DNA of 13,201 nt from GWC2-37-8 sp964485555 (GCA_964485555.1 CAZAJN010000055.1:1-13201), one strand, 5' to 3'; numbered from the stretch's first letter, positions 1 through 6,992 are shown. The notes: a model not told the origin generated them from the sequence alone. A program made the numbers and translations.

Positions 1-687
1 ATTCTCAACTTCCTTCCTTCCGTCTCTAATTTGGCATAAAATCATGTAAATACCAACTAAAACATCCTCAGCAGCAAAGCCAGCAATAACCTGGGAAACA
101 TTCATATGTTCATATGGATTTATTCCAACAATTGCGGAAACATGTCCAGGACTTATGAATCCATCAATCTTTATTTCACCCATTGAAAGCAGGGCGTCCA
201 TGGCGGGCAGAAAAAGTTTATGCGTTGAATATACCACCAATCCCCTTTTTAGTGCAATTGCCGTCATTGGCGTTGTAGTATCAAAGCCTAAACCAAAAAA
301 AACAAGATCTGGAAAATCTTTTTTTATCTCGAGTGCTTCTTCAACGGAATACACAGAAAAAACTTTTGCTCCGCGAGAACTAGCCTGTTGCAAGCTTCCA
401 AAAAAACCAGGTACTCGAAGCATGTCACCATAAGTAGCAATTGGAATTCCTGCATCAGCAAGTACTACAGCTGCATCGATGTCTTCCTGCGAAGTCACAC
501 AAACTGGACAACCAGGACCAGTCATAAGCTTAACATTTTTTGGCATCAATTTTCTGATACCGTTTCTGCTTATCGCTTGTGTATGAGTCCCACAAACTTC
601 CATCAAGAAAACATCACGACCTATTTCATTCGCAATATCATGAATTTTTTTTATAAGAAGTTCAAGTGATTTTTTTTGCTTTTTCAT
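1..687 (-). CDS. hypD: HypD, [NiFe] hydrogenase maturation protein (partial, C-terminus beyond window)
   Basis: HypD carries a [4Fe-4S] cluster and, with HypC, is the scaffold on which the Fe(CN)2CO unit of [NiFe] hydrogenases is assembled in the cytoplasm. The frame is open for 229 codons from an ATG at 685-687 to the window edge. The family usually has about 360 residues, so roughly the C-terminal third is outside. Visible motifs are CGTHT (residues 32-36), GPGCPVC (57-63), GFDTTTP (134-140, usually GFETTTP), ISPGHVSAI (178-186) and the QIRDGRKEVEN stretch at the edge. Cysteines C32, C60 and C63 match the conserved ones of the family. The start lies inside hypC (26-nt overlap), which implies translational coupling. 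A weak GGAAG lies 5' of the start. The assignment is very secure; only the missing 3' end is unknown. Confidence 0.96.
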   Translation of the reverse strand, partial: MKKQKKSLELLIKKIHDIANEIGRDVFLMEVCGTHTQAISRNGIRKLMPKNVKLMTGPGCPVCVTSQEDIDAAVVLADAGIPIATYGDMLRVPGFFGSLQQASSRGAKVFSVYSVEEALEIKKDFPDLVFFGLGFDTTTPMTAIALKRGLVVYSTHKLFLPAMDALLSMGEIKIDGFISPGHVSAIVGINPYEHMNVSQVIAGFAAEDVLVGIYMILCQIRDGRKEVEN

Positions 688-883
688 ATTCTTCCAAAAC
701 TATCCAGGCATCCTCTTCAGAAAGCTTTTCAATTGCGAATCCTGCATGAACAATAACATGATCGCCAATTACAGCATCCGGAACCAAGGATATACTCACA
801 TGCTTTTGAACACCATCGAAATCAACAGTTGCCTGCATATGATCCTCAATTAAAATAATCTTTCCCGGAAAAGCTAGACACAT
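662..883 (-). CDS. hypC: HypC, hydrogenase maturation chaperone
   Basis: HypC is a small chaperone that binds HypD, carries the Fe(CN)2CO group and delivers it to the hydrogenase large-subunit precursor. I chose the ATG at 881-883, giving 73 residues beginning MCLAFPGK. In this family Cys2, exposed after Met removal, is the functional ligand, and MCLA-PGK is the invariant N-terminus. The frame stays open 15 nt further upstream to a TTG, but that would bury the cysteine. GDHVIVHAGFAI (residues 40-51), with His46, matches the second conserved block. The end overlaps the start of hypD. No Shine-Dalgarno sequence is visible. The gene follows fba after a repeat-bearing spacer. No hydrogenase structural gene is in view. 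Confidence 0.95.
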   Translation of the reverse strand: MCLAFPGKIILIEDHMQATVDFDGVQKHVSISLVPDAVIGDHVIVHAGFAIEKLSEEDAWIVLEEYEKAKKIT

Positions 884-957
884 TTGATTGGTTTGCAAAG
901 TTATAAAGTCTTAAATGCATATTTGACGGACTTTACAAACTTGATAGACTTTAAAAT
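884..957 (-). repeat. fba-hypC spacer with GACTTTA-type repeat words
   Basis: On the plus strand this spacer contains ACGGACTTTA (926-935) and CTTGATAGACTT (940-951). ACGGACTTTA recurs in the same orientation at 12762-12771, and CTTGATAGACTT is the exact reverse complement of 12731-12742, in the rpsH-rplF spacer 12 kb away. No promoter or terminator is convincing. It belongs to the same word family as the rpsE-rplO spacer. Confidence 0.5.
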
Positions 958-1887
958 TTATTCTTCTCCAATTTCAGAAGAATCCGATGTATCATGATAG
1001 ACAGCTGTAGCTTTTTCAGAAACAACACACCTTCCAGCACTGCAGAAATCCACCATCTTTCGCATAACAGTTTTTTTAACCTCTTCCTGCGCATCGCCCA
1101 AGATTTTTCGAATGTCAAATGAAATTTCATTTTGACTTTTGACGGTCCTGATGATGCTGTTGACGAAAGCCACGCGCGTTGCCGTGTCAACATTGAAACA
1201 ACTCACACCTCTTGCCACAACTTCATCGATTCTGTCTTTCTCCCAATCAGATGCGCCGTGAAGCACGATAGGAACAGAAACTCTCTCAGCAATTCTGACA
1301 AGCCGGTCATAATCCGGCACACTTCTTTCTCTCACGAAACCGTGAGCGTTTCCGATGGCAACTGCCAAAGTGTCAATGCCTGTCTTTTCCACAAATTCAG
1401 CCGCTTCCTCAGGAACTGTCATGTATTTGTCCCAGTCCACCTCACCAGCTTCCATTTCTCCAATATAGGGAACGCTTCCAAGTTCACCCTGGACATCAAT
1501 GCCTCTTTCATGCGCATAATCTACCACATTTTTCGTGATCGTTATATTGTCATGCAAATTCTTCCTTGAGCCATCTATCATCACAGAATTGAATCCGATT
1601 TCAATACATCTCTTGCAGATATCAAAACTTTTGCCATGATCAAGGTGAATGCCAATTGGAATTTCAGGAGCATACAATTCAGCCATGTTCTTCACAATGC
1701 TGTAAATTTGACGACCACCGGCATATTCCATGGTCTTTTCTGTGATTTGGATTATCACCGGACTCCTAAGTTCATTGGCTGCTTCAATGATCGCCCGAGT
1801 AGTTTCCATGTTGGTCGTATTAAAAGCTCCGACCGCATATCCGCCCTTCTTAGCGTTTGTTAAGATCTCCTTGACTGAAATGATCAT
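958..1887 (-). CDS. fba: class II fructose-bisphosphate aldolase family protein
   Basis: This is a zinc-dependent class II aldolase, which interconverts fructose 1,6-bisphosphate with dihydroxyacetone phosphate and glyceraldehyde 3-phosphate in the cytoplasm. The 309 residues cover the usual TIM barrel. The HLDHG motif (81-85) gives catalytic Asp83 and zinc ligand His84. GELGSV (134-139) holds the conserved Glu135. GNAHG (179-183) and LHGAS (209-213) give zinc ligands His182 and His210. NVDT (232-235) is the phosphate/substrate loop. The ATG at 1885-1887 begins MIISVKEIL, as family members do. Tagatose-bisphosphate aldolases (GatY/KbaY) share these motifs, so sugar specificity is not proven. 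Adjacency to tpiA, the next glycolytic step, favours fructose bisphosphate. The roughly 20 C-terminal residues are acidic and poorly conserved. Confidence 0.93.
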   Translation of the reverse strand: MIISVKEILTNAKKGGYAVGAFNTTNMETTRAIIEAANELRSPVIIQITEKTMEYAGGRQIYSIVKNMAELYAPEIPIGIHLDHGKSFDICKRCIEIGFNSVMIDGSRKNLHDNITITKNVVDYAHERGIDVQGELGSVPYIGEMEAGEVDWDKYMTVPEEAAEFVEKTGIDTLAVAIGNAHGFVRERSVPDYDRLVRIAERVSVPIVLHGASDWEKDRIDEVVARGVSCFNVDTATRVAFVNSIIRTVKSQNEISFDIRKILGDAQEEVKKTVMRKMVDFCSAGRCVVSEKATAVYHDTSDSSEIGEE

Positions 1888-2031
1888 ACTAAAATAAATC
1901 TAAAATCTCAATTTCAAATGTCAAATAAATGACTCAAATCTAAATTCTAATTTATTCATTAGACATTGGGATTTTATTCGACATTGGGATTTTGTCATTT
2001 GGATTTAAAATCTAAAAATTATTTTACCAAT
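1888..2031. repeat. tpiA-fba spacer with duplicated 14-mer
   Basis: This AT-rich spacer holds a direct repeat GACATTGGGATTTT at 1962-1975 and 1980-1993 (18-bp period), plus several AAATCTAAA-like words in both orientations. On the minus strand a TTGACA lies about 40 nt before the fba start, but the -10 candidate (TAGATT) is weak. The content is low-complexity and I see no gene in it. Confidence 0.55.
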
Positions 2032-2805
2032 TCACATATTGCCTTTTTCTATTGCAGAAACAATTTTGAAAAAATCTCTCGGGATCAGGCTTTCGCGTCC
2101 AACCAAGACACCATTCAAACCAGGCTGATTGCAAACCTGATCAACCGACTCGGCTTTCACACTTCCGCCATAGAGAACTGTCATTTTTTCAACGACCGGC
2201 AAACCATACATTTCTGCAAAAATCTTTTTCAGCAAAATCTTAACTTCCAAAATTTCATCACTTGTCGGAATGCTGTCACTTCCAACGGCCCACACTGGCT
2301 CGTAGGCAATAACCACCTTCTGAGCCTGAGTGGAAGACAGATCTGCAAAACCCTCAGTGATTTGCTCAATAATAACTTGCGCAGCATTTCCAGCATCTTT
2401 TTCATCCTTAGTTTCTCCAATACAATAAACAGGAGTCAACTTACTTTTTAGAGCCGCTTTTATTTTCAAATTATTTTCGGAATTTGTTTCACCAAAATAC
2501 TTCCGACGCTCACTATGCCCGATAATCACAAATTGAGCTCCAAGATTAGTCGCCATGACTGCTGAAATTTCTCCAGTGTAGGAACCTTTATCCTCCCAGA
2601 AAATATTCTGCAATCCAATGGAAACAATTTTTGACTTTATTTTTTTCGCAAAAGATTCCAAATGAACAGCAGGCACGCACAGCACAACTTGCGTCTTTGC
2701 GACTTTCAATTCTTTCAGTTCCTTCTTGAATGATTCGAAATACCTGTCGCGCTCGGCGACTGACGAGATGTTCATCTTCAAATTTCCAACAACTATTTTT
2801 TCCAT
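2032..2805 (-). CDS. tpiA: triosephosphate isomerase
   Basis: TpiA interconverts dihydroxyacetone phosphate and glyceraldehyde 3-phosphate in central glycolysis; it acts as a cytoplasmic homodimer. The protein has 257 residues, a normal length. Active-site residues are Asn8 and Lys10 in GNLKMN (canonical GNWKMN), His97 in IIGHSERR, and Glu169 in AYEPVWAVG. The phosphate-binding LYGGSV is at 211-216. Two deviations stand out. The mobile loop 6 after EPVWA reads VGSDSIPTSDE instead of the usual IGTGK-A-P type. The C-terminal block reads VLVGRESL rather than LVGGASL. The catalytic residues are intact, so an active enzyme is likely. The start is the ATG at 2803-2805, without a Shine-Dalgarno sequence. 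fba lies 144 bp downstream on the same strand. Confidence 0.96.
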   Translation of the reverse strand: MEKIVVGNLKMNISSVAERDRYFESFKKELKELKVAKTQVVLCVPAVHLESFAKKIKSKIVSIGLQNIFWEDKGSYTGEISAVMATNLGAQFVIIGHSERRKYFGETNSENNLKIKAALKSKLTPVYCIGETKDEKDAGNAAQVIIEQITEGFADLSSTQAQKVVIAYEPVWAVGSDSIPTSDEILEVKILLKKIFAEMYGLPVVEKMTVLYGGSVKAESVDQVCNQPGLNGVLVGRESLIPRDFFKIVSAIEKGNM

Positions 2806-2863
2806 GACGGTATTTTTTTATTAATATCGGATTTATACGTCAAAAATTACCAAATTAGCACAG

Positions 2864-2958
2864 TTCATACAAAATTGTTTTTTTTGCGGCCTGCCTGCCG
2901 GTAGGCAGGCTTCCGTGTGATAGCAGCGTTGGGCAAGTAAAAAAACATTTTGTATGAA
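2864..2958. repeat. 95-bp inverted-repeat element with internal GC-rich palindrome
   Basis: The ends are near-perfect inverted repeats. The left arm TTCATACAAAATTGTTTTTT starts at 2864, and the right arm AAAAAAACATTTTGTATGAA is at 2939-2958; they pair with a single bulged base. Inside, 2889-2910 is an imperfect palindrome: arms GCCTGCCT and AGGCAGGC are perfect, a G/T mismatch follows, and the core is CCGG. As RNA, the whole would fold as a long AU stem carrying a strong GC hairpin. It lies between the 3' end of the small membrane-protein gene and tpiA. There is no U-tract after the GC hairpin on either strand and no obvious target-site duplication. Confidence 0.7.
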
Positions 2959-2983
2959 ATCTCACAATGCAAACGCGTAACAT

Positions 2984-3463
2984 TTATAAATATAAAGTCG
3001 CGCCAAGCACAATTCCACCGGCCACCATGGTCCCAATCAGCAACAAAGGCAAAGATTTTTTAAGTGGCACATCGAAAACAAAAGCTGCCAAAGCGCCGGT
3101 CAACCCCCCAAGAAGTGGAATAGGAGTGGCAGCTAAAATAAATATCGCCCACTCTCCATATTTTTCCATCTTATCATTAGCTCGCTGCCTGGTGTGCTCA
3201 AAAAGCCATGTGAAAAATTTCTCAAAAATTGGAATGTATTTTGAAAGAAGTTTCGCAATGGGATCCAAGAGAAAAACAATAATTACCATCACAAAAAAAG
3301 TTCCGGCCACGGAATAAAACCAAGCCGCCAAAGGGGAAAGCTCATAGACCTTCACGGCCAAGGGAATTGAAGCTCGTAGTTCAGTCACAGGAATAAAAGC
3401 TATCAAAAAAGTCGCGAGTTCTCGCGGGAAGTCGGCAAAGAAATTAATAATCAAATCGTGCAT
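2984..3463 (-). CDS. small multi-drug export family membrane protein (COG2426-like)
   Basis: This integral membrane protein of 159 residues resembles the small multi-drug export family (PF06695/COG2426), whose true function is poorly established. The signature PVTELRASIPLAV (26-38) matches that family's conserved N-terminal block. Hydrophobic segments lie at roughly 14-35, 46-66, 107-131 and 138-158. A charged stretch (about 70-105) sits between the second and third, with HTRQRANDKMEKYG near its end. ATPIPLLGGLTGALAA (111-126) is a glycine/proline-rich re-entrant-looking segment. The start is the ATG at 3461-3463, giving a typical length. The gene follows a 72-residue membrane ORF on the same strand, 27 bp away. 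The family call is secure, but drug export should not be taken as proven. Confidence 0.85.
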   Translation of the reverse strand: MHDLIINFFADFPRELATFLIAFIPVTELRASIPLAVKVYELSPLAAWFYSVAGTFFVMVIIVFLLDPIAKLLSKYIPIFEKFFTWLFEHTRQRANDKMEKYGEWAIFILAATPIPLLGGLTGALAAFVFDVPLKKSLPLLLIGTMVAGGIVLGATLYL

Positions 3464-3490
3464 AAAAATTTTCTTCGAGAATAATAATTA

Positions 3491-3709
3491 TTATTTTACA
3501 AATGGTGGACCAGCTCCTGCTGGAACAGTGGGATTCGCACCTGGCTGCAATGACTCTGAGGATTTCATTGTGCCACCATTGATCAACAATGAAAACAAAA
3601 GAAATAAAATGCTGGCGAGTAATGCTAAAATCAACACCAAACTTCTTGGGGAGATACTAACACTGTAGTGAAAATAAATCCAGTTATGCAAATCATCAAA
3701 AATTTTCAT
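3491..3709 (-). CDS. small single-pass membrane protein, hypothetical
   Basis: This is a 72-residue ORF that I do not recognise. It has a charged/aromatic N-terminus (about 1-22), one clear hydrophobic helix (about 23-43, rich in Leu, Ile and Ala), and a soluble tail rich in Pro, Gly and Ala (49-72) ending in PAGAGPPFVK. This suggests a single-pass membrane anchor with a short flexible domain. It fits neatly between galT (53 bp upstream) and the COG2426-like gene (27 bp downstream) on the same strand, which supports it as real. No Shine-Dalgarno sequence is visible, as for its neighbours. No function is inferred. Confidence 0.6.
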   Translation of the reverse strand: MKIFDDLHNWIYFHYSVSISPRSLVLILALLASILFLLFSLLINGGTMKSSESLQPGANPTVPAGAGPPFVK

Positions 3710-3762
3710 AAATTTATATTTTAATTATTTCCAGTGAGCACCACGCAAGCATGACTATTTCC

Positions 3763-4818
3763 TTACTGTTCCAATTGCTTTCTGAGATATTCAGCTGCCA
3801 CTTCGGGCTGAATGGCTGAAACTTCAATCCCTGTTTCCAATTCAAATCCAGCCCATGGCGTTGGAGGAACTGGTAAGATTTCAATATGCCAATGATAATG
3901 AGGATGATCCTCCCCGTCACAAGGAGCAGTGTGTATATAAAAATTATATGGAGGATTATCAAGTGCCTTATAAATTGCTCCAAGTGCTTTTGAAAAAACC
4001 TCGGCTAATTTTATTTTCTGCTTGTCCGTAATGCGTTCAAAATATGGGTTGTGATTCTTTGGCATTACATGTATTTCAAACGGCGTTCTTGATGCAAAAG
4101 GACAATAAGCAATAAATTCGTCATTTTCAAACAATACACGTTTTTTAACCTCAATTTCATGTTCAATAATAGTACAAAAAACGCAATGCCTGTTGCTTTT
4201 ATGAAATTTAGCGGCTCCATCCAATTCAAGTTTCACATATGGCGAAATAACAGGGATTGCCATGATTTGTGAATGAGGATGCGGTATCGATGCTCCAGCT
4301 TCTTTTCCATGATTGTGAAAAATTGTAATATAATTCACATCTTTTTTGTTCATGTGTTCAAGATACCTATCCTGATAAGCATCAAAAACCTCTGCAACCT
4401 CAAATTCATTCATTACAGCCAATTGACGATAATGATCACGAGTCACAACTATCTCATGAAATCCATGCCCCGTCATCGCCGTATAAGGTCCCTCACTCAG
4501 ATTACGAGTTTTTCCTTTCGTAAACGCTGGATATTTGTTTGGAAAAACCCTAAGCGACCAATCTCCGTCAGCTCTTTCATACATGAGCACGTCAGGCTCC
4601 TGTCCAGTTGCAATCGGATCTTCAAAAAGACAAGATTCTATACCGTTATCTTCACTAATTCTATTGGCATGAATAAATTGGTCAGGACGCTTGGCGCGAG
4701 CAGTCGCAATAACCACCCAATCTCCAGAAACAAGGTCCTGCCTTAATTCTGAAGCTGCTTTTGATTCGGTTTTCTTTTTAGATTCTTTTCCGTCAGAATC
4801 ATTGATAGTAATATTCAC
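3763..4818 (-). CDS. galT: galactose-1-phosphate uridylyltransferase family protein
   Basis: GalT transfers UMP between UDP-glucose and galactose 1-phosphate (Leloir pathway) through a uridylyl-histidine intermediate. The 351 residues contain the family N-terminal block LRQDLVSGDWVVIATARAKR (25-44). The active site is HPHSQ (180-184), whose second His (182) is the expected nucleophile. The second HIT-like half is marked by HCVFC (211-215), IHVMPKNH (249-256) and HYHWHIEILP (307-316). The structural zinc site is changed: where E. coli has CxxC, this protein has C63-L-F-E66. The chosen start is a GTG (4816-4818) with no Shine-Dalgarno; residues 1-24 form a charged extension and no ATG lies near. 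The gene follows a GT2 gene by 39 bp, so it is probably co-transcribed. It could be a related nucleotidyltransferase using another sugar phosphate. Confidence 0.88.
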   Translation of the reverse strand: MNITINDSDGKESKKKTESKAASELRQDLVSGDWVVIATARAKRPDQFIHANRISEDNGIESCLFEDPIATGQEPDVLMYERADGDWSLRVFPNKYPAFTKGKTRNLSEGPYTAMTGHGFHEIVVTRDHYRQLAVMNEFEVAEVFDAYQDRYLEHMNKKDVNYITIFHNHGKEAGASIPHPHSQIMAIPVISPYVKLELDGAAKFHKSNRHCVFCTIIEHEIEVKKRVLFENDEFIAYCPFASRTPFEIHVMPKNHNPYFERITDKQKIKLAEVFSKALGAIYKALDNPPYNFYIHTAPCDGEDHPHYHWHIEILPVPPTPWAGFELETGIEVSAIQPEVAAEYLRKQLEQ

Positions 4819-4857
4819 TTTTTTGTTTTTGTTTCAATTAATACCGACTACTGGACT

Positions 4858-5619
4858 CTATTTTTTTTCAATCTTATATTGACCGGTAACCATTCGCCAT
4901 TTTACTTGAAATAACTCTTTCAGGGTTTGAACATATCCCTTTATGCCTACAGTGCTTTGTCCTGAATCTGTCCAAACAATTGGGACTTCAATAATCGTAT
5001 ATCCCATCTTCTTAGCCAAAGCTAAAATTTCAAAATCTCCACCCCATCGAATCGCTTTCATTTGAGGGATAATCTTTTCAACAACCTCGCTTGAAAGAAC
5101 TTTGAATCCGCATTGCGTGTCCTTGATGCCTCTCAGATCCAAAGTGTATTGAATTAAGATATTTCCCATGTCACCCAACATTTCTTTGATTTTTGGCTGA
5201 TGTTTTTCAATCTTAGCTTCTTCAACATCGCGCGATCCAATGATCACATCTTCATTCCTTTCAATATGCTCCCAAAATTTATCGAGACTGTTAATGGCAG
5301 TAGCGCCGTCAGCATCGGTAAACAGTCTGAATTTTCCGTTAGCCTTAAGCAAGCCCTCCTGAACAGAAAACAATTTACCCTTATTTTCTTTTCTGTCTAT
5401 AATGGTCAGATTATCAACACACGAACGCAAACCCTCAACCACCTCAGTAGTATTGTCCTTAGAACCATCATTCACAACAATAACCTCGTATGCGATTTTT
5501 TTTTCCTTGAAATAATCCCCGATTTCTTGCATATTTTCTCTTATACCTCTTCCCTTTCGACTTGCCTCATTATATGCAGGCATAACAATTGACAATAAAA
5601 TTTGCTCGCTCATCAGCAT
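4858..5619 (-). CDS. GT2 glycosyltransferase, dolichyl-phosphate glucosyltransferase-like
   Basis: This is a GT-A fold family 2 glycosyltransferase of the polyprenyl/dolichyl-phosphate sugar synthase type. Such enzymes transfer a sugar from a nucleotide sugar to a lipid phosphate at the inner membrane face. Motifs in its 253 residues are VMPAYNE (12-18), VVNDGS (48-53), the metal-binding DADG (102-105), IIGSR (126-130), DTQCGFK (167-173), WGGDFE (192-197) and VPIVW (212-216). This series is typical of the DPG-synthase subgroup. There is no convincing transmembrane helix. The start is the first ATG (5617-5619); another ATG two codons on is possible. It is a paralogue of the gene immediately upstream. 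A promoter lies in the spacer between them. Donor and acceptor are not determined. Confidence 0.9.
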   Translation of the reverse strand: MLMSEQILLSIVMPAYNEASRKGRGIRENMQEIGDYFKEKKIAYEVIVVNDGSKDNTTEVVEGLRSCVDNLTIIDRKENKGKLFSVQEGLLKANGKFRLFTDADGATAINSLDKFWEHIERNEDVIIGSRDVEEAKIEKHQPKIKEMLGDMGNILIQYTLDLRGIKDTQCGFKVLSSEVVEKIIPQMKAIRWGGDFEILALAKKMGYTIIEVPIVWTDSGQSTVGIKGYVQTLKELFQVKWRMVTGQYKIEKK

Positions 5620-5661
5620 TATGATAAATTATTAAAAATTCAATGCATTCATCTTGAATTA

Positions 5662-5690
5662 ATTATACTACACAGTGCCAATATTTTCAA
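5662..5690 (-). promoter_or_regulatory. promoter for downstream GT2 glycosyltransferase
   Basis: Read on the minus strand, TTGAAA (5685-5690) and TATAAT (5662-5667) are separated by exactly 17 bp, a near-consensus sigma70-type promoter. It lies about 43 nt upstream of the glycosyltransferase start at 5619, and it would serve that gene and probably galT and the genes after it. A TTGACA slightly further upstream has the wrong spacing for this -10. Confidence 0.65.
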
Positions 5691-5724
5691 CACTTTTGTC
5701 AAATTTTCGGCAAGAGCGTTGCCG

Positions 5725-6477
5725 TTATTTATATTTTCCTGTCACTAGGTGAAATTTTACTTTCAACAAATCTAGAAAAGCCCTAAGAAATCCGTTTGGA
5801 CCTAAAAGCGTCACTGCGGAGTCATCCTCATTGAGCCAGCGCACAGGCATCTGTTTAATCTTATATCCGAACAAGACGGAGAGCGCGATCAATTCAAAGT
5901 CAAATCCAAACCGATCCACCACTGCGCTTCTAGCTATTTTGTCGGCAGCCTCTTTTGTCAGCACCTTGAATCCGCATTGAGTGTCGGGAAATTTCCAAAG
6001 TCCCAAAACAATCCTTATCGACCAGTTCGCCACCTCTCCCATGAACTGACGATAGCGAGACTGCCTGACCTGAATGAAAGCGCCTTCGACATTGCGAGAT
6101 CCAATAACGACATCATAACCCTTTTCAAATTCCGGCAGAAATTTTTCAAGATGTGTTATCGAGGTTGAACCGTCAGCATCCAGGAACATGACATATTTTC
6201 CACCAGCATCAAGAAAGCCCTGACGAACGACATATCCCTTCCCGTGATTTTCAGAATTTTCAATGACCCGCATATTCTTCACTTGGGCCATATAATTTCT
6301 GGCAATCTCAGCCGTATTATCAGGTGAGCCATCCGTAATCACGATAATCTCATAGGAAAAATCCTTACCGCTTAAGAACTTATCAATATCCAGCAAATTA
6401 TTTCCGATCAACTCATTCTCCCTATACGCTGGTATGATTACTGACAGATAAAGCCCTTTCTCCATGATATTTGACAT
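5725..6477 (-). CDS. GT2 glycosyltransferase, dolichyl-phosphate glucosyltransferase-like (second copy)
   Basis: This is a 250-residue GT-A glycosyltransferase with the same motif series as its downstream neighbour: VIIPAYRE (13-20), VITDGS (46-51), DADG (100-103), VIGSR (124-128), DTQCGFK (165-171), FGFDFE (190-195) and MPVRW (210-214). Its role is inferred to be synthesis of a lipid-phosphate-linked sugar for envelope glycans. The two proteins are clearly homologous but diverged throughout, especially at the C-terminal acceptor region, so they probably use different sugars or acceptors rather than being a recent duplication. The ATG at 6475-6477 is used; a second ATG four codons later (MEKGLY) is equally plausible. 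A hairpin (CGGCAA/TTGCCG, 5708-5724) abuts the stop codon but lacks a U-tract. Confidence 0.9.
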   Translation of the reverse strand: MSNIMEKGLYLSVIIPAYRENELIGNNLLDIDKFLSGKDFSYEIIVITDGSPDNTAEIARNYMAQVKNMRVIENSENHGKGYVVRQGFLDAGGKYVMFLDADGSTSITHLEKFLPEFEKGYDVVIGSRNVEGAFIQVRQSRYRQFMGEVANWSIRIVLGLWKFPDTQCGFKVLTKEAADKIARSAVVDRFGFDFELIALSVLFGYKIKQMPVRWLNEDDSAVTLLGPNGFLRAFLDLLKVKFHLVTGKYK

Positions 6478-6557
6478 TATAGTTTATCAATTCCCATTAA
6501 TCCCAGTATAACACGTCCGACAAAAACAAAAAAAATCAAATTCGAGTCGCGCTGAAA

Positions 6558-6992
6558 TCACATGCGATTATTGTCCAACCACTCCTGCAAAATTATTCTA
6601 GCAGCTTCTTGGTCGTCAGTTTTGGAAATATTTTTTCCGCCATGCATTTTGATGTTTTCCTGTGCCAATTTGGTTGAAAACATTTCTTCTTGAAAAAAAA
6701 TCTCGAGCCCCAGCTTATTTTTTAACTCGGTGGAAAATCGATCCTTCATCTTCGCACTTTCAGGATCCTTCTCATGCTTTGTCATTCCAATAATTACAAC
6801 TTTTATATTTTTATCAATCACGATATCTTGCAATTTATTGAAGAAATTCTTGTCATTTGCCAACACATCCAAGGTGAAAGCCATTCTCGTCTCCTCATCA
6901 GCAATTGCCAGTCCTATTTTGGACAATCCAAAATCTACCCCCAAAATGTGGCTTGTTTGAGCGTTATTTGACATACCCATTGACATTGACAT
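6558..6992 (-). CDS. ruvX: RuvX/YqgF-family RNase H-fold nuclease
   Basis: This belongs to the RuvX (YqgF) family, RNase H-fold nucleases described as putative Holliday junction resolvases and implicated in pre-16S rRNA 5' end processing in E. coli. The longest form has 144 residues. Motifs are ILGVDFGLSKIGLAIAD (16-32, catalytic Asp20), VVIIGMTKHEKD (65-76), QEEMFST (101-107, the DERLTT position) and DDQEAARIIL (126-135, with the third acid near Asp127). The N-terminus is ambiguous: MSMSMGMS offers ATGs at 6992, 6986, 6980 and 6974. The last gives 138 residues and starts nearer the conserved core, as in most homologues. The longer starts overlap a plus-strand promoter whose TTGACA repeats generate the Met-Ser repetition. 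No Shine-Dalgarno sequence is visible. Confidence 0.9.
   Translation of the reverse strand: MSMSMGMSNNAQTSHILGVDFGLSKIGLAIADEETRMAFTLDVLANDKNFFNKLQDIVIDKNIKVVIIGMTKHEKDPESAKMKDRFSTELKNKLGLEIFFQEEMFSTKLAQENIKMHGGKNISKTDDQEAARIILQEWLDNNRM

Noticed and set aside
155..669. Plus-strand ORFs over the left edge
   Set aside because: They are antisense to hypD, whose minus-strand frame carries unmistakable family motifs.
951..1193. Minus-strand ORF overlapping the end of fba
   Set aside because: It lies out of frame inside the aldolase, has no recognisable domain, and no separate start signal.
2889..2910. GC palindrome as an intrinsic terminator
   Set aside because: Neither strand has a U-tract directly after the stem; the T-run lies 5' of it on the plus strand. 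It fits a repeat or structural element better.
5708..5724. CGGCAA/TTGCCG hairpin as terminator of the upstream GT2 gene
   Set aside because: It abuts the stop codon, but AAAATTTG and not a U-tract follows on the minus strand.
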